The translations under genes were made by a program, and so were the position numbers. Under the pieces are notes generated by a model. The model had not been told where the DNA came from. It did no database searches and saw only the letters and a list, made by a program, of their open reading frames with translations. Shown here in pieces: positions 1-11,138 of a DNA stretch of 64,000 nucleotides. The stretch spans positions 186,001-250,000 of the forward strand of contig JAMZAV010000891.1 in assembly GCA_024449915.1 (NCBI GenBank), given 5' to 3'. The first letter of the stretch is position 1. Each line of letters opens with the position of its first letter. This DNA comes from Sweltsa coloradensis. Its lineage: Eukaryota; Arthropoda; Insecta; Plecoptera; Chloroperlidae.

Positions 1-2030
1 TGCGGCAATCCGGTGCGGCAACCAGGTGCGGCAGCAAATTGCGGTAACCAAACGGTCAACCGTACACCTCTATGAAAAAGTATTACAAGTTGGGGCAGCC
101 AGACAGTCCACCATAGACCTCTTTTAAACTGTATTATAAATTGCGGATGCCAGACGGTCCACTGTAAACCTCTATCAAACAGTATTATCAGCTGTGGGCG
201 ATATACAGTCCCCCGTACAACTCTATCAAACGGTATTATTTGTTTATTTGAAAAAAAGTCTCGAAATTATGAGATCCATTGGGAAAAGTACGTTTCCGAA
301 TCTCAAACAAAATGAATCACGCAATTCATTCGATTAAATTTTACCACGAAATAACGTCTACAGGGCTCGAACCCTTAATCTTAGAGATATGTTTATTTGA
401 AAGAAAAGTCTTAAAATGATGTATACTATGTGGTAAAGTATGGTTCTGAATTTTTAAAACACACAAATAACCAAAATTCCGCCATTTTTATTTTTCCACG
501 TAAAACGTTTACAGGGATCGAACCCGAGATCTGAGAGAAAAGTTTATTTTAAAGAAAAGTCTTGGAATGATGTAAACTACGTGGTAAGGTATGTTTATTG
601 AATTAAAAAAAAAAAAACTATTCACAAAAATTCCGCTATTTTTTTTCCTCGAAAAAACGCCGACATGGCACGAGCCCAAGCATAGAGAAAAGTTTTAGAA
701 TGATTATTCGACCAGGTAAAGTATGTTTTCGAACTTCCAAACAAATCACCCAAATTTCGCAATTTTTATTTTTTCCACAAAAAGGGTAATATCAGATCAG
801 ATTATCAGAGAATGATGGTCCACACTTCACCTCTATCAAAGGGTAGCATCATGTATGGCAACTGAGTGCGGTAGCAATGTGCGGCAGCCAGGTGCGGAAA
901 ACCGGTGCGGCAGCGAGGTGCGGCAACTAGGTGCGGCAGCAAAGTGCGGAAACCAAACGGTCAACCGTACACCTCTATGAAAAAGTGTTATCAGTTGTGG
1001 CAGCTAGACAGTCCACAATAGGCCTCTATCAAACTGTATTATTAGTTGCACAAGCCAGACGGTCCACTGTAAACCTCTATTAAACAGTATTATCTGTTGC
1101 GGGAGGCATACGGTGTCCCCTTCAACTCTATCAAACAGTATTATTTGATTATTTGAAAAAAAGTCTGGAAATAATGAGATCTAAGGAGAAAAGAACGTTT
1201 CCGAATCTCATATCAAACGAATCACCGAAATTGCGTTATTTTAATTTTGCCACGAAAAAACGTCTACAGGGCTCAAACCCTGGATCTAAGAGAAATGTTT
1301 AATTGAAAGAAAAGTCCTGGAATGATGTTATTACGTGGTAAAGTACGTTTCCGAATACAAAAACAAATCACCTAAATTCCGCAAATTTATTTTTTCCTCA
1401 AAAAGGGTAGTATCAGTTTAGATTATTAGGGAAAGGTGGTCCACACATCACATCTAGCGAAGGATATTATCATGTACGGCAGCCAGGTGCGGTAAACAGG
1501 TGCGGCAACCATGTGCGGCAGCAAAGTGCGGTAACCAAAAGTTCAACCGTACTCCTTTATAAAAAAGTATAATCAGTTGTGGCAGCTAGACAGTCCACCT
1601 TAGACCTCTATCAAACTGTATTATTAGTTGCAGAAGCCAGACGGTCCACTGCAAACCTCTATTAAACAGTTTTATCTGTTGCGGGAAGCAAACGGTACCC
1701 CCTACAACTCTATCAAACAGTATTATTTGATTATTTGAAAAAAAGTCTCGAAATAATGAGATCTTATGAGAAAAGAACGTTTCCGAATCTCATATCAAAC
1801 GAATCACCGAAATTGCGCCATTTTGATTTTGCCACAAAAAACATCTACAGGGCTCAAACCCTGGATCTAAGAGAAATGTTTAATTGAAAGAAAAGTCCTG
1901 GAATGATGTTATTACCTGGTAAAGTACGTTTCCGAATATCTTAACAAATCGCCCAAATTCCTCAATTTTATTTTTTCCTCGAAAAGGGCAATATCAGTTT
2001 AGATTATTAGAGAAGTACGTGCTACTGTCT
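1..2030. repeat. Hierarchical tandem repeat (about 0.6-0.9 kb higher-order units)
   Basis: An anchor block (short GC-rich TGCGGCAACCAGG-like subrepeats followed by ACCAAACGGTCAACCGTAC) recurs at about 27, 931 and 1519, so three units of about 904, 588 and 500 bp are present. Inside each unit a roughly 60-bp subrepeat (CAGACGGTCCAC...ACCTCTATCAAACAGTATTAT) occurs three or four times, and a second roughly 150-bp subrepeat (GAAAGAAAAGTCTTGGAATGATGT...) is present four times in the first unit and twice in the others, which explains the length difference. Each 150-bp subrepeat carries ACAGGGCTCGAACCC, the reverse complement of a tRNA T-arm/B-box-like sequence. The array runs off the left edge. No coding capacity. 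Confidence 0.85.
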
Positions 2031-3019
2031 TTTGTTTAATTTCTTAGAGAGTGGAAGTCTTGTTATACAAACTGATACAAATCACCACAACCATATAAAG
2101 GGCGATACAAATCTATTTTTGGCGAAATCGAGAGAGTGGTGCCACCTAGCAGTGTCCTCTGAGACCTTTCAGAATATGTAGGCCATCACAGATTGCAGGT
2201 AATATCAGTACAAGTTCATGAAAAACCTAAGGATTATCACAATGGAGGATTCAATGTTAACTCAAAGTACAGAAGTCGGTTATCGCATAAACGTACAAAT
2301 GTGGGTACATAGCGTATAGTTATTCCCCTGTCCCATTCAGATGTATCTTGCTTGATAGCACAAACGTTGTTCTTAAAGGGTATATTAGCCCAAACAAATT
2401 TTTACCACATAATCTAAAGCATGATACTCGCTAAAATGGCCGTTTAAAAATTATATCTTGTGACTGATTTTTATCTAATTAGACTTTTTTATCCAGAAAT
2501 TTTAGAAAATTGGCGTTCCTCCACATAGATACTAGAGCATCGTACTGCTTCTTTTTGGTTCCTCCACATAGATACTAGAGCATCGTACCAATCTAAAATA
2601 GCCCTTTATAGCATCGTGCCCTAAAAATGTGCATTGATACACACTCAAACAACTAAAAATATGCATAATCAGCATATTTTTACCGAACTACTTGCCCAGA
2701 TTACAAAACAAAGTAGAGGATTTACATAAAAGGCTACTGAGTACGTCAATAATAGCCAATATATTTTTGGATTAAAATCCGCCAAGGTCAGGGGGCATAA
2801 AGATCCTCCCCATGATATTTCTTATGGGAGATTTTTGCCGATGGGACCTAGCTAGAAAATTACCACGTTTGACAATTTTTTTCGGGTCATGGTGGACTCA
2901 ATAATTTTGCTGTTAGTTTCTTAATTCATAACTACAGTCAGCCCGAATGAAATATATATTTTTAGTTTAGCGGGTGAATACCCGTTCCTGGTATTTTCTC
3001 AGGATTTATTTATAATTTC
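2031..3019. other. Upstream/5' intron region of the RCC1-SINA gene
   Basis: No coding sequence recognised. A 43-bp direct duplication lies at 2516-2589 (TTCCTCCACATAGATACTAG twice). Because a splice acceptor precedes the ATG at 3023, at least the right part of this stretch is probably a 5'-UTR intron; the upstream exon and promoter could not be located. Confidence 0.5.
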
Positions 3020-3021
3020 AG
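3003..3021 (+). other. 3' splice site before the start codon
   Basis: A T-rich tract ending TTATAATTTCAG at 3010-3021 is followed directly by A and the ATG at 3023. This is a good acceptor site and implies that the 5' UTR is spliced, although the coding part downstream is a single exon. Judged from sequence only. Confidence 0.6.
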
Positions 3022-3022
3022 A

Positions 3023-4968
3023 ATGGCTGAGAAAGATGGACAGCTGGTTGTTGTGAGACAACCTGGTGTCATGGCATTTGGTGAACACCTACTACCTGAG
3101 ACAAGCTTGGAATATTTGTCCGAAGATGAATCCTTCATCCAGGTGGCGTGTGGTGAATACCACTCGATTCTTGTCTGCGAGTCAGGCAGAGTTTATTCTT
3201 TCGGTAAAAATCAGGAAAAGGCTGGAAAACCATTGAAACTGACTCCGTCGCGGAGCCAATGCTTGTTGCTACACTCGGCGGTATAAAAGTATCCCATGTG
3301 TCTTGTGGTTTACAACATACAATGTTTCTAACTGATAAGAATGAGCTATACGCATGTGGATTGAATGACTATGGTCAGCTGGGCCTCGGTCACTCCAACG
3401 CTCGTCCCTCCCCGGTCCTGGTGACCCTACTGCCTCCCATCAAGAAGGTGGCTGTTGGGGTGGCACACTCAGTGGCTCTTACTGACAGCGGTGAAGTTTG
3501 GGTGACAGGATCCAATAATCGTGGTGCATTGGGACTTGGTGATAATAAAATCCACACGTCTTTCACTCGAGTGCCCAATCTCCCCGATACTATTGTTTAC
3601 ATTTCCTGTGGTGCGGGTCATACAGCCCTTCTCTCTACATCTCGGATCCTCTTCATGTCTGGATGGAACAACAGTGGTCAACTTGGTTTAGATGCAGTTG
3701 AAAGTGTATCAATCTTTACACAAGTGTCGGCGCCGTCATCGCCTGTAGCTGCAGTGTCGTGTGGTTACTTTCATACTTTAGCTCTCAGAGCCGATGGGTC
3801 AGTTTGGGCGTGGGGAAGAAATGGTGACGGTCAATTAGGCATTGGAAAACCAGATTGTGAACAAATATTCAGTCCCACTAAGATGACTGGCCTAGAGAAT
3901 CACACCATCTCGCGAGTTATAGCTGGATGTTACCACACCGCTCTGTTGACAGAGGAAGGCGATGTACTGCTATGCGGCCATGGCGCCTGTGGTGAGCTGG
4001 GTCAGGGAAATAGAAATCGTTTTGTCCCAACTCTACTGCCAAAGTCACCAGGGCTGATTGTAAAACATGTAGCATTTGCTATGAACTATTCCGTGATGTT
4101 GGTTGAACCTAAGTGTAACGCTGCACAAACACCCGCACTTCAATGTGTAGCTGCTACCTTGCAGGATGCCAAGAAACCACCTGACTCAATCACCGATTTG
4201 GAGAGGAGCATCATGAGATCTCTAGAGTGCCCGGTCTGTTTCAAGATCATGACTGCACCCATACATCTGTGCGCCAATGGACACAGTTTATGTGATTCTT
4301 GCTGGTCGCACGCCAAGATTACAGTTTGCCCCTCGTGCCAGCAAAAGTTTGGCCAAGGCAGGAGTATTGGTTTGGAGAGTTTAAGTTTGGAGATACATCT
4401 ACCCTGTGTTGATTGCCTGCAACGAATGCCGCCGTGTGATCTAGATAAGCATGGGGAGGTTTGTTCCAATCGCAAATACAATTGTCCTCTACAGCGATCT
4501 TGCTCCTGGAGTGGCCGGTCGGATACTATCCTGGCTCACGCGTCCTCTGTGCACCCAGACCAGACGTGGCGAGACCTACCACACCTGTTCCTTCATTTGA
4601 CATCCGATGAAACCGTTCACACGGATGTCCTGGCGGCGCACAACCAAGTCTTTACTCTTCACCGCTCGTACAGCAAGACAACGGGGGAGTTCAAGGCGTG
4701 CGTGAGATTCATCGGTCCACCGGAGGAAAAGCACAAATTCATGTTCGAATACACGTTCATCATGGGCAATAATGAAGAAATCATTTTCCGAAACCACATT
4801 TGTGCCGACGTTGAGAGCTTTGAAGATGCGTTCCAGTCTCCTAACTGCGTGGTCATGAAGAGGGAAACCCTTGACTCGTTTCTTAAACAAGGCCGGTTAG
4901 TGTGTCAGGCAACCATCCTGAAAGTGGAAACTACTGCCCGTGACGAACAAATCAAAGCTTTGCTTTAA
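3023..4968 (+). CDS. RCC1-repeat / RING / SIAH zinc finger / SINA-domain fusion protein, probable E3 ubiquitin ligase (one frame break)
   Basis: About 648 residues in one exon if the frame break at 3208-3286 is bridged: 3023-3286 gives the N-terminus, 3259-4968 the remaining 569 residues. RCC1-type blades are plain: VACGEYHS (residues 41-48 of the first part), then in the 569-residue part VSCGLQHT, VAVGVAHS, ISCGAGHT, VSCGYFHT and VIAGCYHT, each followed by a GxNxxGQLGLG-like strand, to about residue 285. A C3HC4 RING follows with all eight ligands (C324, C327, C338, H342, C345, C348, C357, C360), in the same order and spacing style as SIAH/Seven in absentia. A SIAH zinc finger (C383, C386, H398, C402; C409, C415, H427, H432) and a SINA beta-sandwich (about 455-557) complete it. 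SINA/SIAH proteins are RING E3 ligases whose C-terminal domain binds substrates; RCC1 propellers are protein- or chromatin-binding platforms. That the fusion is an E3 whose substrate choice uses the propeller is inference. Start chosen because it follows a splice acceptor and is in frame with the first blade. Poly(A) signal at 5155. Confidence 0.85.
3208..3286 (+). other. Frame break inside the RCC1-SINA coding sequence
   Basis: The N-terminal blade (ending RVYSFGKNQ) is read in the frame of 3023; the rest (from about EPMLVATLGGIKV) is read in the frame of 3259, one base back. The downstream frame is closed by a TAA at 3205-3207 and the upstream frame ends at 3284-3286, so the switch must fall between. 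No canonical X_XXY_YYZ slippery heptamer is present in the correct phase, and there is no room for an intron. A one-base deletion, in the assembly or real, fits best. Confidence 0.75.
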
Positions 4969-5154
4969 GGTGTGTCATGAGCCAGGACTGGTGCCAATAT
5001 CAAGTCAACCATTCGTAAATTGCCAAACATACTCGTCGCTGAAGGTCAAGTTTTTCGTTTTAAGTCCAAAGAGGTTTTAACTGTCTGTTATTAATGTCCG
5101 GAAGACTTGGGACAAACAAAATGTCAGCGTTTTATAAACATTTCGTTTTATTGA

Positions 5155-5160
5155 AATAAA
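5155..5160 (+). terminator. Polyadenylation signal of the RCC1-SINA gene
   Basis: AATAAA about 190 bases after the stop codon at 4966-4968, the first such hexamer downstream, followed by an A-rich stretch. Confidence 0.6.
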
Positions 5161-5221
5161 AAACGTTTTAACCTAACAATACAGTCTTTGACATGAACTA
5201 CAATCATAACGCCAAAGTCCT

Positions 5222-5490
5222 TGTTAGACGAGTAAGCGAGTCATTGTGTTGAGCACCCTGTGACATTTCCTAAGGCTGGATCGAGATGGCCCTTTCCTCC
5301 CTAGCCTATCATATTGGCTAGAGTGGCGCATTATGGTCTAACAGTTGACGAGCCATTATACCAACTAAACTCAAAAGACAAAACCCTATCATTAAAAACA
5401 TTTCTATATCAATCCACAAATCCAAATTTTCCTGTGTACTCAACATATGACTCGCTCACTCGTCTAACAACGACTTTAGCGTTTTCCTAG
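5222..5490 (+). mobile_element. Short Helentron-like (HINE-type) non-autonomous element, variant body
   Basis: The 5' end TGTTAGACGAGTAAGCGAG has its inverted copy CTCGCTCACTCGTCTAACA just before the 3' end, where a stem-loop (AACG...CGTT) and the terminus TTTTCCTAG follow. Flanking bases are T at 5221 and T at 5491. The last 25 bases are nearly the same as in the long family (see 29764-30360), but the 5' end and the 210-bp interior are different. No coding capacity. Confidence 0.65.
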
Positions 5491-5497
5491 TTAAGTT

Positions 5498-5790
5498 AAT
5501 TAAGCGAGCGAAGCGAGCGTTTCCATTTGACTCTGCCGGAAAAAATAGTCACTGTTTTTTTTGTTGTTGTTTGTTTGTTTGTTTGTTTGTTTGTTTGTTG
5601 GTTGTTTGTTTGTTTGTTTGTTTGTTTGTTTGTTTGTATGTCTCGCCCATAGATACTACTATACCTGTCTCGCCATAACGTTCGAACGGAGGCTCGGATC
5701 GAGTTGAAATTTTGACCATCCGCAAGCTTCGTTCCCGATTGAATGCCATTAGTTTTGTGGCAAAATCGTTCAAAAAGTTAAAAAGTTACA
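5498..5790 (+). mobile_element. Diverged 5' fragment of the long Helentron-like family with a (GTTT)n tract
   Basis: Begins AAGCGAGCGAAGCGAGCG and continues with a T-rich microsatellite (GTTT repeats to about 5637) and a block resembling the 'crooked' middle part of the copy at 55055. No 3' end. It abuts the element ending at 5490. 5791-6119 holds nothing recognisable. Confidence 0.45.
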
Positions 5791-6119
5791 TTAAAGTTAA
5801 TCGAAAGGTTTTTTTTTAAACTCAACGGTGACAAAATCTGAGGTGGCCAAATCATTTAGAATGTTCTTCCGGTCACGAATATATTAATTTTATTTTGATC
5901 CGATAAGTAGTGTAGATGGAAATTACATTATAACAAAAGTAACGTTACCATGGCAACGAAAAGTCGCACAAGGTTCGCACTATGCACTGCCACCTAGAAG
6001 TAATCAAAATACTATCGAGGAAGCATTGTATTATTTGTCACCAAATAGTTCAAATAGTTTTCCAAAAGAAATGATGTCAAGGTCCTCTAGATAATAAATA
6101 AATCAATCAATCAATCAAT

Positions 6120-6175
6120 CAAGAAGAAAGAAAAGAAAGAAAGAAAGAAAGAAGAAAGAAAGAAAAGAAACAAAC

Positions 6176-6211
<36 letters not shown>

Positions 6212-6213
6212 AA
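6120..6213. repeat. (GAAA)n microsatellite
   Basis: Imperfect AAAG/AAGA repeats, pure for the last 35 bases. It sits at the 3' end of the minus-strand SINE that follows, so it may be the SINE's expanded tail. Confidence 0.85.
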
Positions 6214-6629
6214 AATATTGATATTTAGAGTCTAACCATACTCGGTCACAGAACTGATTTTTAGTGGGGAACATTAAATTTAAAACCTACCAAGGCAACC
6301 CTGTAGGCACCGACACCACCGACGAGCGAACAATGACCAACTAGAGACTAGCATATGAAACACCGATCAATCAAGCTGGACACGATTCCACCCGCGTACA
6401 GCACCAGAATCAACAAGGCTGATTCGGAACAACACAACCCTAGAATTAATTATATGCCTCGTTGCTATAGGACGGCTCCAAAGTCACCGATTACTTATTC
6501 CTAAGCCAAGAATTTATAGACTTAAGTCCAAAACAGAAGTTAAAAACTTCTGACTTTAGCGGGAATCGAATCCTGGACCTTCAGCATTGGAAGCAGAGAC
6601 GCTAACCACAAGACCAACGAGCCACACGA
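6214..6629 (-). mobile_element. tRNA-derived SINE, family A
   Basis: Read on the minus strand from about 6629: a tRNA-like head with A-box-type (GTTGGTCTTGTGGTTAGCG) and B-box-type (GGATTCGATTCC) sequences, then a body of about 340 bp shared with the plus-strand copy at 16505-17705 (for example GCCTACAGGGTTG and CCCCACTGAAAATCAG), ending AGACTCTAAATA. Pol III-transcribed by family analogy; no protein. Confidence 0.75.
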
Positions 6630-6654
6630 AAAGTATTATAAAATACATATATAG

Positions 6655-6905
6655 TGGTCCCAAAGAAAGTATGCAGGTGGCTCGAAATTGTTTTCTCAAC
6701 ATAACAACTTTGTCAACTCTATTCACGCTAGCTCAGCGTAGATCTTGCACATGGTGGAACTGTGATCTAGCACAGATAATTTTTGCTTGCGTTGGTAAAA
6801 GATATTTCTCTTTCATACACAAAGGCGACATTCCATTTACCGCGCATTCATTCTACCCCCACCAATACCAAGCATCTGCATTCTTTCGTTGGAGCAAGTA
6901 TAACT
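6655..6905 (+). repeat. Unclassified dispersed repeat, copy 1 (inverted copy at 35078-35330)
   Basis: Shares GGCTCGAAATTGTTTTC, CTCTATTCACGCTAGCTCAG, ATAATTTTTGCTTG and CATTCTACCCCCACCA with the reverse complement of 35078-35330 over about 245 bp, with scattered differences. No terminal repeats or coding potential recognised. Confidence 0.7.
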
Positions 6906-8600
6906 CCTCATCCTGCCTCTCAATCCCATCATGCACCGCAATGCTGGATTAGATTCTTGAAAGCAAGGAGTTGTGTGGCTGATGGAAAATAGAATTACAT
7001 TCCCTTCTATGATTGAGAATTATATCTGATGACTGTCTTAGATTGTCCCGGCAGACTGCTTGCACCCCAGGGGGTTGGGATGTAGGGATCTGGTTATACT
7101 TATTTCAGAATATGAGTGACGAAATGTGATGAGAAGATATGAACGGGTTCTGGCTGGCAAGCCAACCGTCTTCAATGCGACACTGCTCTGATTACAAAGG
7201 CTAATTTACAAAAATATTAAATAAATGCATTAAAAAGTTTGCGTTGAAAAAACACGCAATACAAAAATACAAATTATAAACCGAATTTTGCTTTATTGTA
7301 ACAAAAATAAACATATTCTTGTTATGCTAACAATTTTTTATATTATTTTAACTTACATTGTTGAAAAATATCAAAAGCTTACATTTGGGTGTTTGTTTAT
7401 TCTCTTTTAATCAATGGTTTATTTTACATTAGAATTAATGAGGGTTTACTGAATGTTTATGAATAACATCCACTTTCATTCCGAACCAACGATCTGTTTT
7501 TGTGCGATAAATATATACAAATTGTTGCTTTGTTTCACGTGAGGCTAAACAAACAAACAAATAAAATTCACAAACTATGTTTCTACTGGGCACTGGTCCT
7601 AGGGCTAGTTCGCTCACTTTAAACACCCTCCCTCCTCATCCTCCTACATCTCACCCTTATGACGAGAAGTTGACTTATGCTTTTAACTTGAAGTCGTGGG
7701 ATATAGGTAGGGCCTACCCCATAACAATCGGAACCATGCGATCGGAATAATCTTAAACTCTGAATACGAGTTTATGAATTAATTTATTAATTCAATATAA
7801 ATATTTAATTTACATTTACTTCTTCACCTGATGCAAATATTATTTGTTACAATATCTATAGTTGCAAAACCAAAATATCATAATTAAACATTCGGCCGAA
7901 GAAGATTTGCATGTGTGTGCCAAATAACGCAAGCACATGTATGACGCGTTAAAACCAATATATTCCATTCATCCCCTGCAAGCTGTGAGGCTTCGTAGTA
8001 GGAAGTAATACATTAATAAACCCCACGCCCTACAGCTACGCGCTATTCAAAGTATTCTTCAACTCACGTAGTCGAGGCTTTGTATTCGGAGGCGTAGGCG
8101 CACGATGTTATCTTGTTATCAATTACGAAATGAAATTTTACTCGCAAGTTTTCCGGCGTCCCTATACGTACATAACATTATTTAAAATTAGGTTTCTGTA
8201 ATTAATTAAAATACCGGTGATTAGTATTGGCCCAGAGAAGTTGGTACAGAGAACTTCTAGTTATTAGCATTACAAAAAATATGGGTCATATATCTGCAAA
8301 GCTGGATATCCGCGGATAATAGAGCGTAAGTGGTTTTATTGCACTAGTATTTACTTTTGTGGCAAACCTATTCAGTTATTAAAAATTATTTACAAAGGAC
8401 AACTTGCCCTGATACCCAATTATGTTCAACATTTCGGGTCAATTGCACAGTGTAGTCATTTTTTCGGGAATGTGTAGAGAACACAACGAAAGGTATCGCA
8501 TCGGTTGCTCATATTCGTAAGGAGGTTTATTAATTAATTAATTTATTTTAGTCTCTATTTCAACGGATAATGTAATCCACTTGTGCAAATTTAATAGAGA
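6906..8600. other. Non-coding stretch, nothing recognised
   Basis: AT-rich sequence; short reading frames on both strands show no family resemblance and no convincing splice structure. Confidence 0.6.
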
Positions 8601-8925
8601 ATGGAGGAGGGGAAACCCGGTACCAGCACGTAGCCTACTCCTTTCGAAAAGTACTAAGGGGACCAACGGCTTTACGTCAAATCCGAAAGAACGGTGTGAC
8701 CTTGGCAGTCGTATAGGTTCCTCCACTAACCCGGACTGCCGAGCAGACGTCGAGGAGAACGAAGCCGTTACACTAGCTCTCGAACCCTCCGTCTGCTCTA
8801 ATCAGCGGTATACGTGAGTTTCAGGGCAGAGCGGTCACCCACTCTAACCCTGACCATGCCCGCAGGTTGCTTAACTTCGGTGTTCGAGTGGGAACCGGCT
8901 AATCGACCGCGGCTAAACCACTGGT
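8601..8925 (-). mobile_element. 5S rRNA-derived SINE (SINE3 type), 3'-truncated copy
   Basis: On the minus strand, from about 8925, the head reads ACCGAAGTTAAGCAAC, GGGC, GGTCAG and TGGGTGACCGC in the order and spacing of the internal half of eukaryotic 5S rRNA (box A/IE/box C control region). The body (CGACGTCTGCTCGGCAGTCC, GGTACCGGGTTTCCC) matches the fuller copy at 57996-58400. The shared 3' tail seen there is missing here. The plus-strand reading frame through it is incidental. Confidence 0.8.
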
Positions 8926-11138
8926 TTCGACTATAAGTCAACTAAGATTGTGTTTCCAAGTAAATCAGACTTACATCCGGCATCTTGTCCTGTCAACTCC
9001 ACAGTTAGTTCAAGTCCGAGTCTTCACGTCAATCTGTAACAGAACAAGAGTCGAGTTTAGAAACAGTTCAAGTATTTGCATGCCTACTCAACTTGTAATG
9101 AACAACTCTTCAACACAACAGATATGTAGCCCACCTCCCACAGCATCCGTAATAACCCACAACATTAGATTAAAACAGTCAGATACAGAGAGTGGAAACA
9201 CTGGGAAACAAAAACAGAACTTTCTGCATTAGAAGTTGGAATCCAACTATTACCAACAGGCAACAACCTCGTTTTATCACATTCAAATCAAAATATATGA
9301 TTGTAACCTTCCCTCTTCCACTCCACACACAAATGTAATTGGAGTGCGCAAATTGCAATATGATGCATATTACGCTCAGTACTTCTCATGTCGTTGCCAG
9401 ATGTGATATCCGTAGATAACGTATTAGCGTTAACAGATAGAAAATTGGAAATTCTATACGTTGTTCAGTGGGGAGGCGCGAGTCTGCGTGGGGTTCGCTA
9501 GATCGGGGCATGCGGGGAAACTTAATTTCTAACACCAGTTTGCATGCATTGCTTCAATGCTCTGATGCAACACTCATAACGATGAATAAGGCTGACAGTC
9601 GTCGAACTAGCAGTTTCACTCTTGTGCAGTGGAAGAGCGAGCTTGTGTTCGAACCTCGCCGTTTTGTAAGCTATTTATCAAATTCAATTCATTTCAATTC
9701 AAATTCAATTATTATTATTATAATAAGTTTTAAATATTATAAATTTTATCTTTTGTTTATTTAAATAAAAAATGAAATTAATTATTGGAAGCAATGTTAC
9801 AAATAAATAAGATTATAAAACCAACATTTTATTTGTGATCATATGGATACATTCTTTAGCATGTTTGCTTAGCTGACTAAGTCGTCTTACTTTTCTCTCT
9901 CCGTCCTAACTCGATTCTACTGAAATGACTTTGGGGCGCAACATAAGGAGGTGCTTCCTAGATGCCACTCATCTAAAAACTACCCCAATGAGAGAAAGTG
10001 TGAAGCTCTTAAAGGCAGACTCTCATTTCACCCCCTTACGACGACCGCAATTAAATAACTTTCCTTATATATGAGCCCAGTACAGCAAACCAACGAAACA
10101 CTCACATATTTAGCAACATTGCCTCCTGGCATCCGCTGGCTTAAGTTATATACTTCAAAGTGTTGGTATTGCAATCGTTCCTGAAAAAGGCAGACCTGAT
10201 TGTACACCTCTGTAGGTTCACTTTTGTTCTCACTTTTCTATGGAGTTGAGTAGTTGGAAATGAATGCCCCAGAGAGACAATTTTAGCTTTCGCTTTTTGA
10301 CTGATGAAAACATCTGAAAATATATTCGCTCTGACAGGGGCTCTTACAAATATTGAACTTGTCACCTCACTGTATGCAGTGACACGCAACTCGCAATCTC
10401 TACGTGATTGCATATTATAGACTTGCTATCTTTGCGCTTATAGTAAGTTGGTAATGGTAACGCATGGTCACATTTAGTTGGAATTAAAGAATGACGTTGT
10501 TGCCAACAGAAGTTTAACAAAATGATTTGTTTGGTCGTTTGGAATTTAACTTATTTGGCACTAGATAAGATCGGCAAAGTGGTTAGCAGATTAAAATGTA
10601 AAATGGACTCCTTTTTCTTTCACATTATAACAATGAAATGTGGAATAGTAATGTATGTTTAGACGTTTAAAGGAGGGGGCTTATGATTTCACTGAATCTA
10701 TATCCTTTTGTTGCGAATATATTGATTCCGAAATGTCTGCAGACCGTATGAGAGACAGGTTGTGGGAGAAAGGGAGGATACTAGATCGACTTTCTTGTAA
10801 GTCTTGTATAGAAAACTACCTCATAAAAAACTTATGATTTATGTATGTTATGAAAGAATAACAAAACACGACTGAATGATAACAAAAGAGCATCTAGAGT
10901 TGCTGCAGTGGAGGGAGAACTGAAGTGGTGCACGGTACGGTCGTCTTGGGGGGATTCTAGAGACCGTGGCGACAAGTTATTGTGACAACACGCAACTGCG
11001 CGCAGGTGACTGTGATGTTGCATGCCCCGGAATCTGTATTAACTTGTTGATGTTTAACAACATGGGTGCTTTCAACACCCTAACTTAAAACAGGTTGATG
11101 AACTTAAAATGTAGAAAAGATCGAAATGCCCTATAAAC
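8926..11138. other. Non-coding stretch, little recognised
   Basis: A B-box-like GTGTTCGAACCTCGC at about 9647 and an ATTCAATT/ATT-rich tract at 9680-9720 suggest an old retroposon remnant, but the extent cannot be set. Otherwise nothing is supported. Confidence 0.4.

Noticed and set aside
3200..3290. Programmed -1 ribosomal frameshifting in the RCC1-SINA gene
   Set aside because: The direction fits, but no X_XXY_YYZ heptamer is in phase in the allowed interval; an indel is simpler.
5549..5773. Minus-strand frame with TNKQ repeats
   Set aside because: Translation of the (GTTT)n microsatellite.
6545..6629. A tRNA gene on the minus strand
   Set aside because: A and B boxes are present, but the cloverleaf does not close and a 340-bp shared SINE body follows.
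8581..8817. 78-residue frame, repeated as an 84-residue frame at 58075-58329, looking like a conserved protein (NPDCRADVEENEAVTL)
   Set aside because: Both lie antisense within copies of the 5S-derived SINE; the similarity is that of the repeat DNA.
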